A DNA stretch of 64,000 nucleotides from Idiomarina aquatica. Its GTDB lineage: Bacteria > Pseudomonadota > Gammaproteobacteria > Enterobacterales > Alteromonadaceae. The position numbers and the translations under genes were made by a program. The notes under the pieces were generated by a model. It was not told the DNA's origin and searched no databases. It worked only from the letters and a program-made list of their open reading frames with translations. The stretch covers positions 62,001 to 126,000 of the forward strand of contig NZ_PIPS01000005.1 in assembly GCF_003987185.1 (NCBI RefSeq). The letters run 5' to 3'. Below are positions 45,897-55,338 of the stretch, piece after piece. The stretch's first letter is position 1. Every line of letters begins with the position of its first letter.

Positions 45897-47561
45897 ATGG
45901 CGCAATATATATATTCCATGTCACGGGTGAGCAAAGTTGTTCCCCCTAAAAAAACCATTCTAAAAGACATTTCACTGTCGTTTTTCCCAGGTGCCAAAAT
46001 CGGTGTGTTAGGCCTCAACGGCGCCGGTAAATCAACGCTGCTGCGAATCATGGCCGGCGTCGATCAGGATTACGAAGGCGAAGCGCGCCCGTTAGCCGGT
46101 ATTCAAATTGGTTACCTGCCGCAAGAGCCGCAACTGGATGAAGCCAAAACCGTTAAAGAAACCGTAGAAGAGGCCGTCGCTGACGTGAAACAGGCATTAA
46201 CCCGCCTCGACGAAATCTACGCTGCTTACGCCGATGAAAACGCTGATTTTGATGCCCTGTCAAAAGAGCAAGGCGAATTGGAAGCGCTGTTGCAGGCCAA
46301 AGACGGCCACAACATCGATAACATCCTGGAACGCGCCGCGGACGCATTGCGCCTGCCGCCCTGGGACGCGAAAATTGGTAACCTCTCGGGGGGTGAACGT
46401 CGTCGTGTCGCCATTTGTCGCTTGCTGTTATCAAAACCGGACATGTTGTTGCTCGACGAACCGACCAACCACCTTGATGCCGAGTCAGTTGCCTGGTTAG
46501 AACGCTTCCTGCACGATTACAACGGTACCGTTGTGGCTATTACCCACGACCGTTATTTCCTCGATAATGTCGCCGGCTGGATTCTCGAACTTGACCGTGG
46601 CTACGGTATTCCGTGGGAAGGCAACTATTCCAGCTGGCTGGAACAAAAAGAGAAGCGTCTTGAACAGGAAGAACGCCAGGAGAAAGCTCGTCAACGCACC
46701 ATCAAGCAGGAGCTGGAGTGGGTACGCACTAACCCGAAAGGCCGCCAGGCGAAGAGCAAGGCACGTCTTAACCGCTTTGAAGAGTTGCAAAGCGGCGACT
46801 ACCAGAAACGCAACGAAACCAACGAACTCTTTATTCCACCGGGTCCGCGCCTGGGTGATAAAGTTATCGAAGTTAACGGCATCAGCAAAGGTTACGAGAA
46901 CCGCCAGTTGATCGACAACCTGAGTTTCTCCGTTCCTAAAGGCGCGATTGTCGGTATTATCGGCCCGAACGGTGCCGGTAAATCAACCCTGTTCCGAATG
47001 ATCAGTGGCCAGGAGCAGCCGGACAGCGGCTCTATTGAAATCGGTGAAACCGTCGAGTTAGCCAGTGTCGATCAGTTCCGTGACAACATGGATGACAGTA
47101 AAACCGTATTCCAGGAAATCACTGACGGCAATGACATCCTCAAAATTGGCAACTTCGAAGTTAACGGCCGCGCCTATGTCGGACGCTTTAACTTCCGCGG
47201 CACTGACCAACAAAAACGCATTGGCGAATTATCCGGTGGTGAACGCAACCGTGTGCACTTGGCCAAACTGTTACGCGCGGGCGGCAACGTTCTGTTACTC
47301 GATGAGCCAACCAACGATCTCGACGTTGAAACCTTGCGGGCATTAGAAGAGGCTATCCTCGAATTCCCGGGTTCCGTTATGGTTATCTCGCACGACCGTT
47401 GGTTCCTTGACCGTGTCGCAACGCACATTCTTGACTACCGTGATGAAGGTGAAGTGGTCTTCTACGAAGGTAACTACAGCGACTACGAAGCTTACATGAA
47501 AGACAAATTTGGTGAGCAGGCAATGGAACCTCACCGAATTAAATACAAGCCTATCGGTTAA
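45897..47561 (+). CDS. ettA: Energy-dependent translational throttle protein EttA
   Basis: An ABC-F protein of 554 residues that binds the ribosomal E site and gates entry into elongation according to ATP/ADP. It has two ABC domains with Walker A GLNGAGKST near 38 and GPNGAGKST near 357, signature motifs LSGGERRR and LSGGERNR, and a long basic linker (about 240-310) with LEWVRTNPKGRQAKSKARLNR. Length equals E. coli EttA (555). It has no membrane domain. It is convergent with the ABC importer ATPase and overlaps its stop by four bases. Confidence 0.97.
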   Translation: MAQYIYSMSRVSKVVPPKKTILKDISLSFFPGAKIGVLGLNGAGKSTLLRIMAGVDQDYEGEARPLAGIQIGYLPQEPQLDEAKTVKETVEEAVADVKQALTRLDEIYAAYADENADFDALSKEQGELEALLQAKDGHNIDNILERAADALRLPPWDAKIGNLSGGERRRVAICRLLLSKPDMLLLDEPTNHLDAESVAWLERFLHDYNGTVVAITHDRYFLDNVAGWILELDRGYGIPWEGNYSSWLEQKEKRLEQEERQEKARQRTIKQELEWVRTNPKGRQAKSKARLNRFEELQSGDYQKRNETNELFIPPGPRLGDKVIEVNGISKGYENRQLIDNLSFSVPKGAIVGIIGPNGAGKSTLFRMISGQEQPDSGSIEIGETVELASVDQFRDNMDDSKTVFQEITDGNDILKIGNFEVNGRAYVGRFNFRGTDQQKRIGELSGGERNRVHLAKLLRAGGNVLLLDEPTNDLDVETLRALEEAILEFPGSVMVISHDRWFLDRVATHILDYRDEGEVVFYEGNYSDYEAYMKDKFGEQAMEPHRIKYKPIG

Positions 47562-48322
47562 TCGGTTGCCGGCAGCGGTTGTGGTATCCAGGCCACACCG
47601 CTGCTGTCACAATACCACTGCGCCTGAATACCAAACGCAGTGGCTAAATGAGCGTCTGACAACACCGTTGCAGGCGCTCCTACTTCCAGCAATCTCCCCT
47701 CATGCAATAACACCAATTGATCACAATAACGTGCTGCTAAGCTCAGATCGTGCATACAGCACAGTACCAGTTGTCCCTGGCGCGCCTGTTGCTGCAGCAG
47801 TTGCAGGGTTTGTAACTGATGCTGAATGTCGAGTGCCGCCGTTGGCTCATCACAAAGTAATAATTTCGGCTGTCCAACCATCGCTCGAGCCAGCAACGCA
47901 CGCTGTCGCTCGCCACCGGACAGGGTCGATAGCGGTCGTTCAGCCAGTTGCAACAAATCACAGGCCGTCAGGACATGCTGCAACTGCAGTTGCCGCTGGC
48001 GGCGACTAAGACGGTGGTGCAACAAGCCGATATCCACCAGTTCCCGTACCTTAATGTCCCATTGCGGCTGCTCATACTGGGGTAAGTAAGCCATCACTTG
48101 TGCGCGCTGTTCTGGCGCGAGCGAGGTGACGACAGTGCCGTCAATGCGCACTTCGCCGGCCGATGGTGTCAGTAACGCGGCAATCACTTGTAGCAGTGAG
48201 CTTTTGCCGGCTCCATTAGCCCCCACCAAACCGACCAGTTGCCCGGCGCTTAATTGCAGTTGCACCTGTTGCAAGCGTGGTCGGCGGATACCGGCCAGTG
48301 ACAGCTGTTGAATACTCAGCAC
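47558..48322 (-). CDS. ABC importer ATPase (cobalamin/ferric-siderophore type)
   Basis: A 254-residue ATP-binding subunit of a type II importer. Walker A is GANGAGKSSLL near residue 36, the signature is LSGGERQRALLARAM near 137 and Walker B is LLLCDEPTAALD near 158. It resembles BtuD/FhuC. It is the last gene of a substrate-binding protein/permease/ATPase set. The substrate (cobalamin, heme or ferric siderophore) cannot be settled, because no cobalamin riboswitch or Fur box is visible upstream. Confidence 0.9.
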   Translation of the reverse strand: MLSIQQLSLAGIRRPRLQQVQLQLSAGQLVGLVGANGAGKSSLLQVIAALLTPSAGEVRIDGTVVTSLAPEQRAQVMAYLPQYEQPQWDIKVRELVDIGLLHHRLSRRQRQLQLQHVLTACDLLQLAERPLSTLSGGERQRALLARAMVGQPKLLLCDEPTAALDIQHQLQTLQLLQQQARQGQLVLCCMHDLSLAARYCDQLVLLHEGRLLEVGAPATVLSDAHLATAFGIQAQWYCDSSGVAWIPQPLPATD

Positions 48323-48346
48323 AGTACCCTGCTCCTTAATGATCGG

Positions 48347-49324
48347 TCACTCATAGAAACGACGTTGATAGCGATGAAACAACAGCGCCACCAATAATGG
48401 CACACCCACTAATGCGGCAACGATACCAATGGGTAATTCCCTGGCACCACTGATCAGCCGTGTAGCAATGTCCATCGCCAGCAGCAGCAAGGCACCAGCG
48501 GGTGCACTCAGCCACAACACCCGTTGCGGATGTTCCTGCCCTAATAATCTCACTAAATGCGGCGCCAACAGTCCAACAAAACCGATAATACCGACACTGA
48601 CGACACTCCCGGCAACCAGCACAGCGACGGCCAGTAATACACCATTACGCTGGCTGACTAAGCGAAAACCCAGAGTAGCGACGGTCTGTTCCGATAGCGT
48701 TAAAGCGGTCAGCAACGTCCGTGTCCACCACAGCAACAGCGTGCCAATCAGTAAACAGGGTAATAGCAAGCCCAGGTGTGACCAACTGCGGTTCGCCAGG
48801 CTTCCCAGCGTCCACTGACTCCATTCCTGAAAGGCAAACGGATTGGGGGCCAGGTATAAGATCAACCCCATCGCGCTACCGGCTAACGACGACACCGCAA
48901 CCCCGGCTAAAATAATCCGGTAGATGTCATGCTGCCGGCCGGCCAGCAACACCACCAGTAACAAACCAGCCAGACCACCGGCAACGGCCGCCAGCGGTAA
49001 CCACCAGGAAAATGCCGCTAACCAGCCAAAATACAGTAACGTCACGGTCACCAGTGCCGACATCGACGACACGCCGATTAAGCCGGGCTCTGCCAACGGA
49101 TTACGCAATAACAGCTGCAGTGCTGCACCGGCCAGGCCCAGCGCCATACCATTGGCCAATACCAATAGCCAACGCGGCAAACGAATGTCCATAACGATGG
49201 TGTACTGCAGATCGTTCAAGTCCAGCCAGTTAACCGTGGCGGCGCCCTGATTCAGATGCCAACCGCTTAATATCACGGCGAGTAGTATGAACAGCCAGCC
49301 CCAGCCGCGCGCCGTCACTGTCAT
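48347..49324 (-). CDS. FecCD/BtuC family ABC permease
   Basis: A 325-residue inner-membrane permease with about ten hydrophobic helices. MDIRLPRWLLVLANGMALGLAGAALQ near residue 45-70, NPLAEPGLIGVSS near 75 and VGIIGFVGLLAPHLVRLL near 240 are hallmarks of the FecCD/BtuC family. The gene overlaps the substrate-binding protein gene by four bases and is followed by the ATPase gene. A homodimer with the ATPase is expected. Confidence 0.92.
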   Translation of the reverse strand: MTVTARGWGWLFILLAVILSGWHLNQGAATVNWLDLNDLQYTIVMDIRLPRWLLVLANGMALGLAGAALQLLLRNPLAEPGLIGVSSMSALVTVTLLYFGWLAAFSWWLPLAAVAGGLAGLLLVVLLAGRQHDIYRIILAGVAVSSLAGSAMGLILYLAPNPFAFQEWSQWTLGSLANRSWSHLGLLLPCLLIGTLLLWWTRTLLTALTLSEQTVATLGFRLVSQRNGVLLAVAVLVAGSVVSVGIIGFVGLLAPHLVRLLGQEHPQRVLWLSAPAGALLLLAMDIATRLISGARELPIGIVAALVGVPLLVALLFHRYQRRFYE

Positions 49325-50085
49325 TGTTCCGCTCCCAAACGTTCAAGATAGTTTCCGATATTAACCACTGGACATGCCGCCGTCGCGCTGTCAATGACCA
49401 TGACCCGTTGTTGCTCCAACCAGCGTTGCATTAACGGATGCCGTTGCCATTGATTGGCCAGTGCAAACGTCTGCCCGCTAAATCCTTCCAGGATGACCCG
49501 ATCCGGCTGCCATTGGATCAGTTGTTCCAATTGCAGGGCAACCAACCCCGAGCCCAACGTTGCTGTCTGGTTACGCCAGTTTAACCGTTCTATCAGGGCA
49601 TTAGCCCAGGTGTTGCGTCCCCAGCTCCACTGGTTTGGCATCACCATAACCACGTCTTGTGGTTGCTGCGCCAGCCGTGTTAAGGCTTTCTCCGTTTCGT
49701 GCTGATGCTGCACGACCTGCTCCGTCAATCCCAGCTCAGCCAACTGCGCCAACCATTGCTGATACGCCGACCAGCTTTGCGGTTGAGGCAACACGGTGAC
49801 CGGTACGTAGTCACGCAATCGTGCCACCAGCTTAGCATCGCTGAACTGAGTCGCGACCACCCGGTCAGGCTTTAGTGCCAGCACCGATTCGAGCGTGCCG
49901 TTATGGGTGGGTTTATCAATGTCCGCACCGCTCAGGTAAGTAATACCGGCTAACTGTTCAGGCGCCCAGCGTTGCAGCAGTTGGTCCACGCACTGATTCA
50001 GCGACACCCAGCGTTCATCAGCATGGGTTGGCAAGGCGATGCTGAACAGCAACACCACGGCGCTTAATAACCCGCTAAATCGCAT
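49321..50085 (-). CDS. Periplasmic substrate-binding protein (BtuF/FecB-like)
   Basis: A 254-residue binding protein with a signal peptide (cleavage near Thr-His-Ala, residue 22). The mature start RWVSLNQCVDQLLQRWAPEQL and the pattern of two lobes joined by a long helix match class III binding proteins for cobalamin and ferric siderophores. A Cys pair (Cys33 and a Cys in AACPVVNIGNYLE near 241) could form a disulfide as in BtuF. It overlaps the radA end by 11 bases, an uncommon partnership. Confidence 0.88.
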   Translation of the reverse strand: MRFSGLLSAVVLLFSIALPTHADERWVSLNQCVDQLLQRWAPEQLAGITYLSGADIDKPTHNGTLESVLALKPDRVVATQFSDAKLVARLRDYVPVTVLPQPQSWSAYQQWLAQLAELGLTEQVVQHQHETEKALTRLAQQPQDVVMVMPNQWSWGRNTWANALIERLNWRNQTATLGSGLVALQLEQLIQWQPDRVILEGFSGQTFALANQWQRHPLMQRWLEQQRVMVIDSATAACPVVNIGNYLERLGAEQ

Positions 50086-51442
50086 CTAATGCTTCTTGCA
50101 GGTTTTTAACGCCGATTACGGTCATCCCCTCAGGCGCTTGCTTGGGTTTATTCGCCAGCGGCAGTATGGCTTTTTTAAAACCATGTTTGGCCGCCTCATT
50201 TAAGCGTTCCAGACCACTGGGAACGGGGCGAATTTCTCCGGCTAACCCCACTTCACCAAAGACAATTAAATCACGCGCCAGCGGCTCCCCCTTAAAGCTC
50301 GACACAATGGCCAACAGCAACGCCAAATCGGCCGAGGTTTCGGTGACCTTAACACCACCGACAACGTTCACAAACACATCCTGATCGGACACCTGTAATC
50401 CGCCATGGCGGTGCAATACCGCCAACAGCAACGCCAGCCGGGTAGCTTCCAACCCTACCGCCACGCGCCGTGGATTTGCCAACGCAGAATAATCAACCAG
50501 CGCCTGGATTTCGACCAGCAGTGGGCGAGTTCCTTCCCAAACGACCATGACCACAGAGCCATTGCCCTGCTCCTCGCCCCGTTGCAGGAAGATCGCAGAG
50601 GGGTTAGACACTTCTTTAAGACCGCTGCCGGTCATCGCGAAAACGCCCAGCTCGTTAACCGCGCCAAAGCGGTTCTTGGTGCCTCGTAACGTGCGGTAGC
50701 GGGAATCAGATGAGCCGTCCAGAATCACCGAGCAGTCGATACAATGCTCCAGCACTTTCGGACCCGCCAGGCTACCGTCTTTGGTGACATGACCGACCAT
50801 GATGATGGCCACGCCGTGTTGTTTTGCATATCGAGTTAAGAAAGCTGCGGTTTCACGTACCTGTGAAACGCTGCCCGGCGCCGACGATATGTCGGCAAGG
50901 TGCATGACCTGAATGGAGTCAATCACCATTACTTCCGGCTTTTCCTGGTCCGCCAACTGACAAATGGTTTCGATCGACGTTTCGGCCAACATCCTGAGTT
51001 TATCGGTTGGTAATGACAACCGCTGAGCACGCATCGCCACCTGCTGCAGTGACTCTTCGCCGGTAACGTACAGCGTCTTTTTATTTTCGGCCAAGCGGCA
51101 TAAGGTTTGTAGCAATAGAGTACTTTTCCCTGCCCCCGGCGAGCCGCCAATCAAAATCGCCGATCCCGGTACCACACCGCCGCCCAGCACCCGGTCAAAC
51201 TCCTTAAATGTGGTACTGAAACGAGGTAGCTCTTCCAGCGAAACTTCGTTAAGGGTTTGCACCCGCGCCTGGGTTGCACCGGCAAAACCGCTGCGCTCAG
51301 CAACTCTGGGGTGAGCTTTCGGATTGCTCAAGCGCACTTCGCTGAGCGTGTTCCATGCCTTACATTCGGTGCACTGCCCCAACCAACGGGGAAAGTCTGC
51401 GCCGCATTCATTGCAGACATAAGCGGTTTTTGTTTTTGCCAT
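50075..51442 (-). CDS. radA: DNA repair protein RadA
   Basis: A RecA-related DnaB-like helicase that promotes branch migration in recombination. The 455-residue protein has an N-terminal zinc finger (CNEC at 10-13, CTEC near 27-30), Walker A GGSPGAGKSTLLLQ near 98, the RadA-specific KNRFG motif near 250 and a C-terminal Lon-like domain (about 285-455). It is divergent from the PilZ gene and its stop overlaps the binding-protein gene. Confidence 0.97.
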   Translation of the reverse strand: MAKTKTAYVCNECGADFPRWLGQCTECKAWNTLSEVRLSNPKAHPRVAERSGFAGATQARVQTLNEVSLEELPRFSTTFKEFDRVLGGGVVPGSAILIGGSPGAGKSTLLLQTLCRLAENKKTLYVTGEESLQQVAMRAQRLSLPTDKLRMLAETSIETICQLADQEKPEVMVIDSIQVMHLADISSAPGSVSQVRETAAFLTRYAKQHGVAIIMVGHVTKDGSLAGPKVLEHCIDCSVILDGSSDSRYRTLRGTKNRFGAVNELGVFAMTGSGLKEVSNPSAIFLQRGEEQGNGSVVMVVWEGTRPLLVEIQALVDYSALANPRRVAVGLEATRLALLLAVLHRHGGLQVSDQDVFVNVVGGVKVTETSADLALLLAIVSSFKGEPLARDLIVFGEVGLAGEIRPVPSGLERLNEAAKHGFKKAILPLANKPKQAPEGMTVIGVKNLQEALDAI

Positions 51443-51481
51443 GACTAGCCAACTCGTTCTATGATGCGTAATAAAGTCATC

Positions 51482-51487
51482 TATTAT
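51482..51487 (+). promoter_or_regulatory. -10 box very close to the PilZ gene start
   Basis: TATTAT lies only 17 bases before the ATG at 51505, with no good -35 box and no Shine-Dalgarno sequence between. If used, the transcript would have a leader of about 10 bases. Confidence 0.3.
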
Positions 51488-51504
51488 AAGAACAAAATAC
51501 CATA

Positions 51505-54012
51505 ATGCCGAATGACCATTTTGAGCAATTAATCGAACAGCTCAAACTCGTGGTAAATGAGCCGGACTTTGACAAAATCTTCCGCACCCTAACCGAGGGT
51601 GAGGACGGACCAACGCGCTTCCAGTTGAAAATGGAGTTGCGACGACTGGCATCGCCCTGTCTGCAGACCGTTGATTTGCGCAATCGCGTCAGCGGCCGTT
51701 GCCAACCCTATGAGTTCTTAGGCCGCAAACATTATCTGGATGACGTTGCCAAAGACATTTTCGAACGCGGTCTGAAAATCTATGGTGGCGTATTTACCCA
51801 AGATACCTTCGAACAAATTTTAAACGCCGAGAATAATAACCGGGTCATTCAGGAAAAAGAACGGGAGCAAGCATTACAGCGTAAAGCTCAGCATGCCGAA
51901 CGGATAGCGACACGCGAGGAAATTCCGGAACACGACGACGTTCGTTCGCCTTACATCATCGATACTTTTCAGTTCGGTCAGTACCCGTATCGTGCCGAAG
52001 AGCGCATGAATTTTACCGTTGAAGTAACACTCAATGACGAATACGGCGACCAGAGACGAGCCATCACCAGTGATTTGTCGGTTACCGGTCTGCGCATTCG
52101 ACTCGATGCCGCCTGGCAGAAGCAGGTCGGTGATGAGATTGATGTATACTTCACCGGCTTGGCACGTGAGTTCACTATTGATCCTGAAATGGCGGTGCCT
52201 TATACGATCGTTGCCATTGACCAACAGGGCGAAAAAACCTATTTCAGCCTTAATCGCAAGGCCGAGTTTACCTCGTCATCGTTGGACAGTTTTTTAAAAC
52301 GATTCATTAATGGCTACAAAAAACGTTACCGGGTGAATATCGATAACACCTATCAAACCCTGATGAATAAGGGGCATGAACAATTTTTGATGCCGCGCCT
52401 GGGCGCTCTGCCAATCTATTTTTCCATACACAATAAGCAGCTACATGCTGATTACGTATTAACTACCGACAATAACCGGCACATCGTCGAAGACTGGATC
52501 AACGAACACAACCAGATTGCGCTGGGTTCGATATTTAATCCACGCCGATCACAGCATTTTCTCAAACGTTTGGCGGACACCCCTGGTGCGACGGCTACCA
52601 TACTGACCTTCAGCATTACCGCACGAGGCAAAATTCATTATTATTCGGCGCTGGCTGAAGAGCTGATTAAAAATAATTTATGGCGCACCTTTGTAAACTT
52701 CGCGGCGCGCAAGTCATCCTTTCGTGTCTATCAGTTTAGACTGCGCAGTATTGACAGCAACAGCGCCTGGCAGCCACAAAGTGTGCCTTACGAAATGCAG
52801 ATCCCTTTTCGTCTGCAGCCGCCGACGCCCAAAGTTAAACACGCCATCGAGCCATTAACTCACCTTGGCGTGCTAACCGATATCACCGAGTCGATGCGTC
52901 AGTTCGCCCACGACGACTACGATAAAGGCTTGGTTAAATCCTTGAAGGCATTTATGCATCCGCCATCGGTGCCCATCCGCACCAAAGACGTGCGACTGGA
53001 ATTTGTCGATCTGCGCAAGGAGCAACGCTTTAGCTACCGCAGCCGCTGCCGTGTTCGGGTCGGAAAGTCCATTCGCGAAGGTATGGTTTTAGATTTATCG
53101 GTGCATGGATTAAAGCTTCAACTGGACGATGCCGTGGCCTTGCAAGCCGGTGAAGTGGCGCTGGTATCATTAACCGGGTTTGAAAAACATCACCGCAAAT
53201 TTCAACTGCGCGACATCCCTTACCTGGTGGTAAACATCGACATCAGCCAGACGACAATTAACCTGAAAACGCCCGACTCATCAGAGAAACACGATGGCGC
53301 GCTGTTCTTCCGCTATCTGATTAAAGAACATCGTAACCAGTTAAAGCTACTGCATGAAAATACTTCATTAAATGGCCTGGAGCTGTGTTTACGTAACCTA
53401 TACTGCGACGCTCCGCCGACCGTTCCCTTGTATTTTTATCAAAATAACAAACGCCAGGTGACGTTGCGCCGGGCCGGTCTTTCCCGCTGGCAGACCGCCT
53501 GGTTAACGCTGTTACAAGGTTTGCCCGGCAGTCGTGCCAGTAACCTAAATGTACAGCCACTGCTGCGTGGCGACAGTCTAACGACCATGCTGTTGCCGGA
53601 GTTACAAGGGCTGTCTCGCTCCGATCGCCCGCGACGCAAGCTGCTGTTACTGAAACTTTATCGTGAACAAGGCGAGGCCGTGCTAAGGACTGAATGGCAT
53701 GCCGCCGATCAGTTTGATACCGCTGCGATCCTGTCGTTTATTGACCAGTGTCTGCCAGACGCCGTCTTTGTGGCCGTCGCCGTTGACCTCAGCAAAACCG
53801 GCCGTCCGGATATTCAGTTTGTGCAGGCGGAAATGAACTACCTATCGCAATACGCGGCTCATCGGGCGAATGAGCTAGAGGAAGAACTGTGGCAGGTTTA
53901 TGGCATTGCTGACACTCAGGACGTTACCGATGATCTGCTGAAGTTTGCGGATATCAGCCTCGAACACATCCGCCAACAACAACAGCGATTAGCCCACTGG
54001 CTCAGCCTGTAA
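51505..54012 (+). CDS. Large protein with two PilZ domains
   Basis: An 835-residue cytoplasmic protein with no signal peptide or membrane segments. Two PilZ c-di-GMP-binding motifs are visible: RxxxR at about residue 163 followed by SDLSVTG, and RxxxR (RFSYR) at about 508 followed by LDLSVHG. Both retain the full RxxxR...DxSxxG pattern. The rest is of unknown function, though it probably contains repeated beta-rich modules. It likely senses cyclic di-GMP and may link it to motility or surface behaviour. It overlaps the convergent serB end by 24 bases. Confidence 0.85.
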   Translation: MPNDHFEQLIEQLKLVVNEPDFDKIFRTLTEGEDGPTRFQLKMELRRLASPCLQTVDLRNRVSGRCQPYEFLGRKHYLDDVAKDIFERGLKIYGGVFTQDTFEQILNAENNNRVIQEKEREQALQRKAQHAERIATREEIPEHDDVRSPYIIDTFQFGQYPYRAEERMNFTVEVTLNDEYGDQRRAITSDLSVTGLRIRLDAAWQKQVGDEIDVYFTGLAREFTIDPEMAVPYTIVAIDQQGEKTYFSLNRKAEFTSSSLDSFLKRFINGYKKRYRVNIDNTYQTLMNKGHEQFLMPRLGALPIYFSIHNKQLHADYVLTTDNNRHIVEDWINEHNQIALGSIFNPRRSQHFLKRLADTPGATATILTFSITARGKIHYYSALAEELIKNNLWRTFVNFAARKSSFRVYQFRLRSIDSNSAWQPQSVPYEMQIPFRLQPPTPKVKHAIEPLTHLGVLTDITESMRQFAHDDYDKGLVKSLKAFMHPPSVPIRTKDVRLEFVDLRKEQRFSYRSRCRVRVGKSIREGMVLDLSVHGLKLQLDDAVALQAGEVALVSLTGFEKHHRKFQLRDIPYLVVNIDISQTTINLKTPDSSEKHDGALFFRYLIKEHRNQLKLLHENTSLNGLELCLRNLYCDAPPTVPLYFYQNNKRQVTLRRAGLSRWQTAWLTLLQGLPGSRASNLNVQPLLRGDSLTTMLLPELQGLSRSDRPRRKLLLLKLYREQGEAVLRTEWHAADQFDTAAILSFIDQCLPDAVFVAVAVDLSKTGRPDIQFVQAEMNYLSQYAAHRANELEEELWQVYGIADTQDVTDDLLKFADISLEHIRQQQQRLAHWLSL

Positions 54013-54663
54013 CAGGCCCCGTTGCTGTAATAACGGTAACAGCAGGCTGAGGTCATTGTCGTCGATACAGATATCGGCAACTTCCTTCAACGTTGGTTTG
54101 GCACAAAATGCAACGCCAATATCAGCAGCTTGCAGCATGTCGCGGTCGTTCGCACCGTCTCCCACGGCGATGGTGCGGCCAGACTCAATCTGCCAACGAC
54201 GTTTAAGGTCGATAACGGTTTGTGCCTTAAACCTTGCATCCACAATTTTGGTGCCTACCGTACCGGTTAGAACACCTTGCTGCTGCTCCAGCTCATTAGC
54301 CGCAAACCAGTCAAGTTGCAGTTGCGAAGCCACTTGTTCGGCAAACCAGGTAAAGCCTCCCGACACCAGCGCCGTTTTCCAGCCCTGCGCGCGCAAGGTT
54401 TGAATAAGCTGATGAACGCCCGGCGTAAACGGGATCGGGTCGAATAACGATTGAAACTGGCTGACAGACACGCCTTTAAGACAACTCACTCGTGCCCGCA
54501 GGCTTTGCTCGAAGTCAAGCTCGCCGCGCATTGCTCGCTCGGTAATTGCCGCAACCTCATCGCCTGCCCCTGTTAAAGAAGCAATTTCATCGATACACTC
54601 TATTTGAATTAGGGTAGAATCCATATCGAAGACTACTAATCCGGCGGCTGGGGTGTCGGCCAT
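53989..54663 (-). CDS. serB: Phosphoserine phosphatase
   Basis: Last step of serine synthesis, removing phosphate from phosphoserine. The 224-residue HAD-family protein has FDMDSTLIQIE near residue 12 (nucleophile Asp), VSGGFTWFAEQ near 109 and GDGANDRDML near 177. It lacks the N-terminal ACT-like domain seen in the longer E. coli SerB (322). The ATG at 54663 follows GGAG; an upstream ATG at 54723 would run into the divergent smp gene. The serB/smp divergent pair matches E. coli. Confidence 0.94.
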   Translation of the reverse strand: MADTPAAGLVVFDMDSTLIQIECIDEIASLTGAGDEVAAITERAMRGELDFEQSLRARVSCLKGVSVSQFQSLFDPIPFTPGVHQLIQTLRAQGWKTALVSGGFTWFAEQVASQLQLDWFAANELEQQQGVLTGTVGTKIVDARFKAQTVIDLKRRWQIESGRTIAVGDGANDRDMLQAADIGVAFCAKPTLKEVADICIDDNDLSLLLPLLQQRGLLQAEPVG

Positions 54664-54690
54664 AATCGACTCCATCAAAAAGTTGGTGCT

Positions 54691-55338
54691 ATGCTTAAAA
54701 CGATGATTAACAGTGGACTGCAATCGGTACTAAACCCGAACACACAAACGCGGGCGTGGCTGCGATTGATCACCAAACGCATACTTCGCTTAGCCGTAGC
54801 GGCGGCGTTGCTATTGGTCATCCTTAATGTTTGGAATATTGCCAGTTTACAGTCACAACAGCAACTGGCTGAGCACACCCGGCAGTTGACGCAACTGACC
54901 TTGTCGCAATTTGAACATCAAGCAGTGCAAGCCATCCAACAACAACAGAATGAGGCGTTGGTGGCTGCCGCACAGCATCTTCAACAACATCATGCGGTGG
55001 TGTCGGTGGTGGTACGCAATCCTTACGGCGAGGTTCTGGTAACCCAGGGCAATTATGACAGTGTGATCGACTGGCCTGACGATGCCCCGGCAAAGCCCTG
55101 GATAATGACCCGGGAACTGACCGACAACGGTACAACCGCGGGTTACCTGCAAGTGATTTTTGACGAAAATAAGCTGATGACGATCAGCGCCAGCGCACAC
55201 GATGGTCTGATGCAACAGGGTCAAGTACTGCTGTTACTGGCGATGCTGGCCGGGGTTTTCATCATGCTTGGTTTTAATCGCATCCGCGATCGGTTCTGGC
55301 AACAACGCAGCTCAGCGGTTAAGCCCGAACAACGCTAA
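54691..55338 (+). CDS. smp: AhpA/YtjB (Smp) family membrane protein
   Basis: A 215-residue inner-membrane protein with a cytoplasmic N-terminus, a membrane helix near residues 30-50, a periplasmic region with a helical Gln-rich part (about 50-100) and a beta-rich part, and a second helix near 178-195. Layout and divergence from serB match E. coli Smp (YtjB), whose function is unknown. The gap to serB is only 27 bases, so promoters must overlap coding sequence. Its 3' end overlaps the convergent TatD-family gene by 27 bases. Confidence 0.85.
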   Translation: MLKTMINSGLQSVLNPNTQTRAWLRLITKRILRLAVAAALLLVILNVWNIASLQSQQQLAEHTRQLTQLTLSQFEHQAVQAIQQQQNEALVAAAQHLQQHHAVVSVVVRNPYGEVLVTQGNYDSVIDWPDDAPAKPWIMTRELTDNGTTAGYLQVIFDENKLMTISASAHDGLMQQGQVLLLLAMLAGVFIMLGFNRIRDRFWQQRSSAVKPEQR

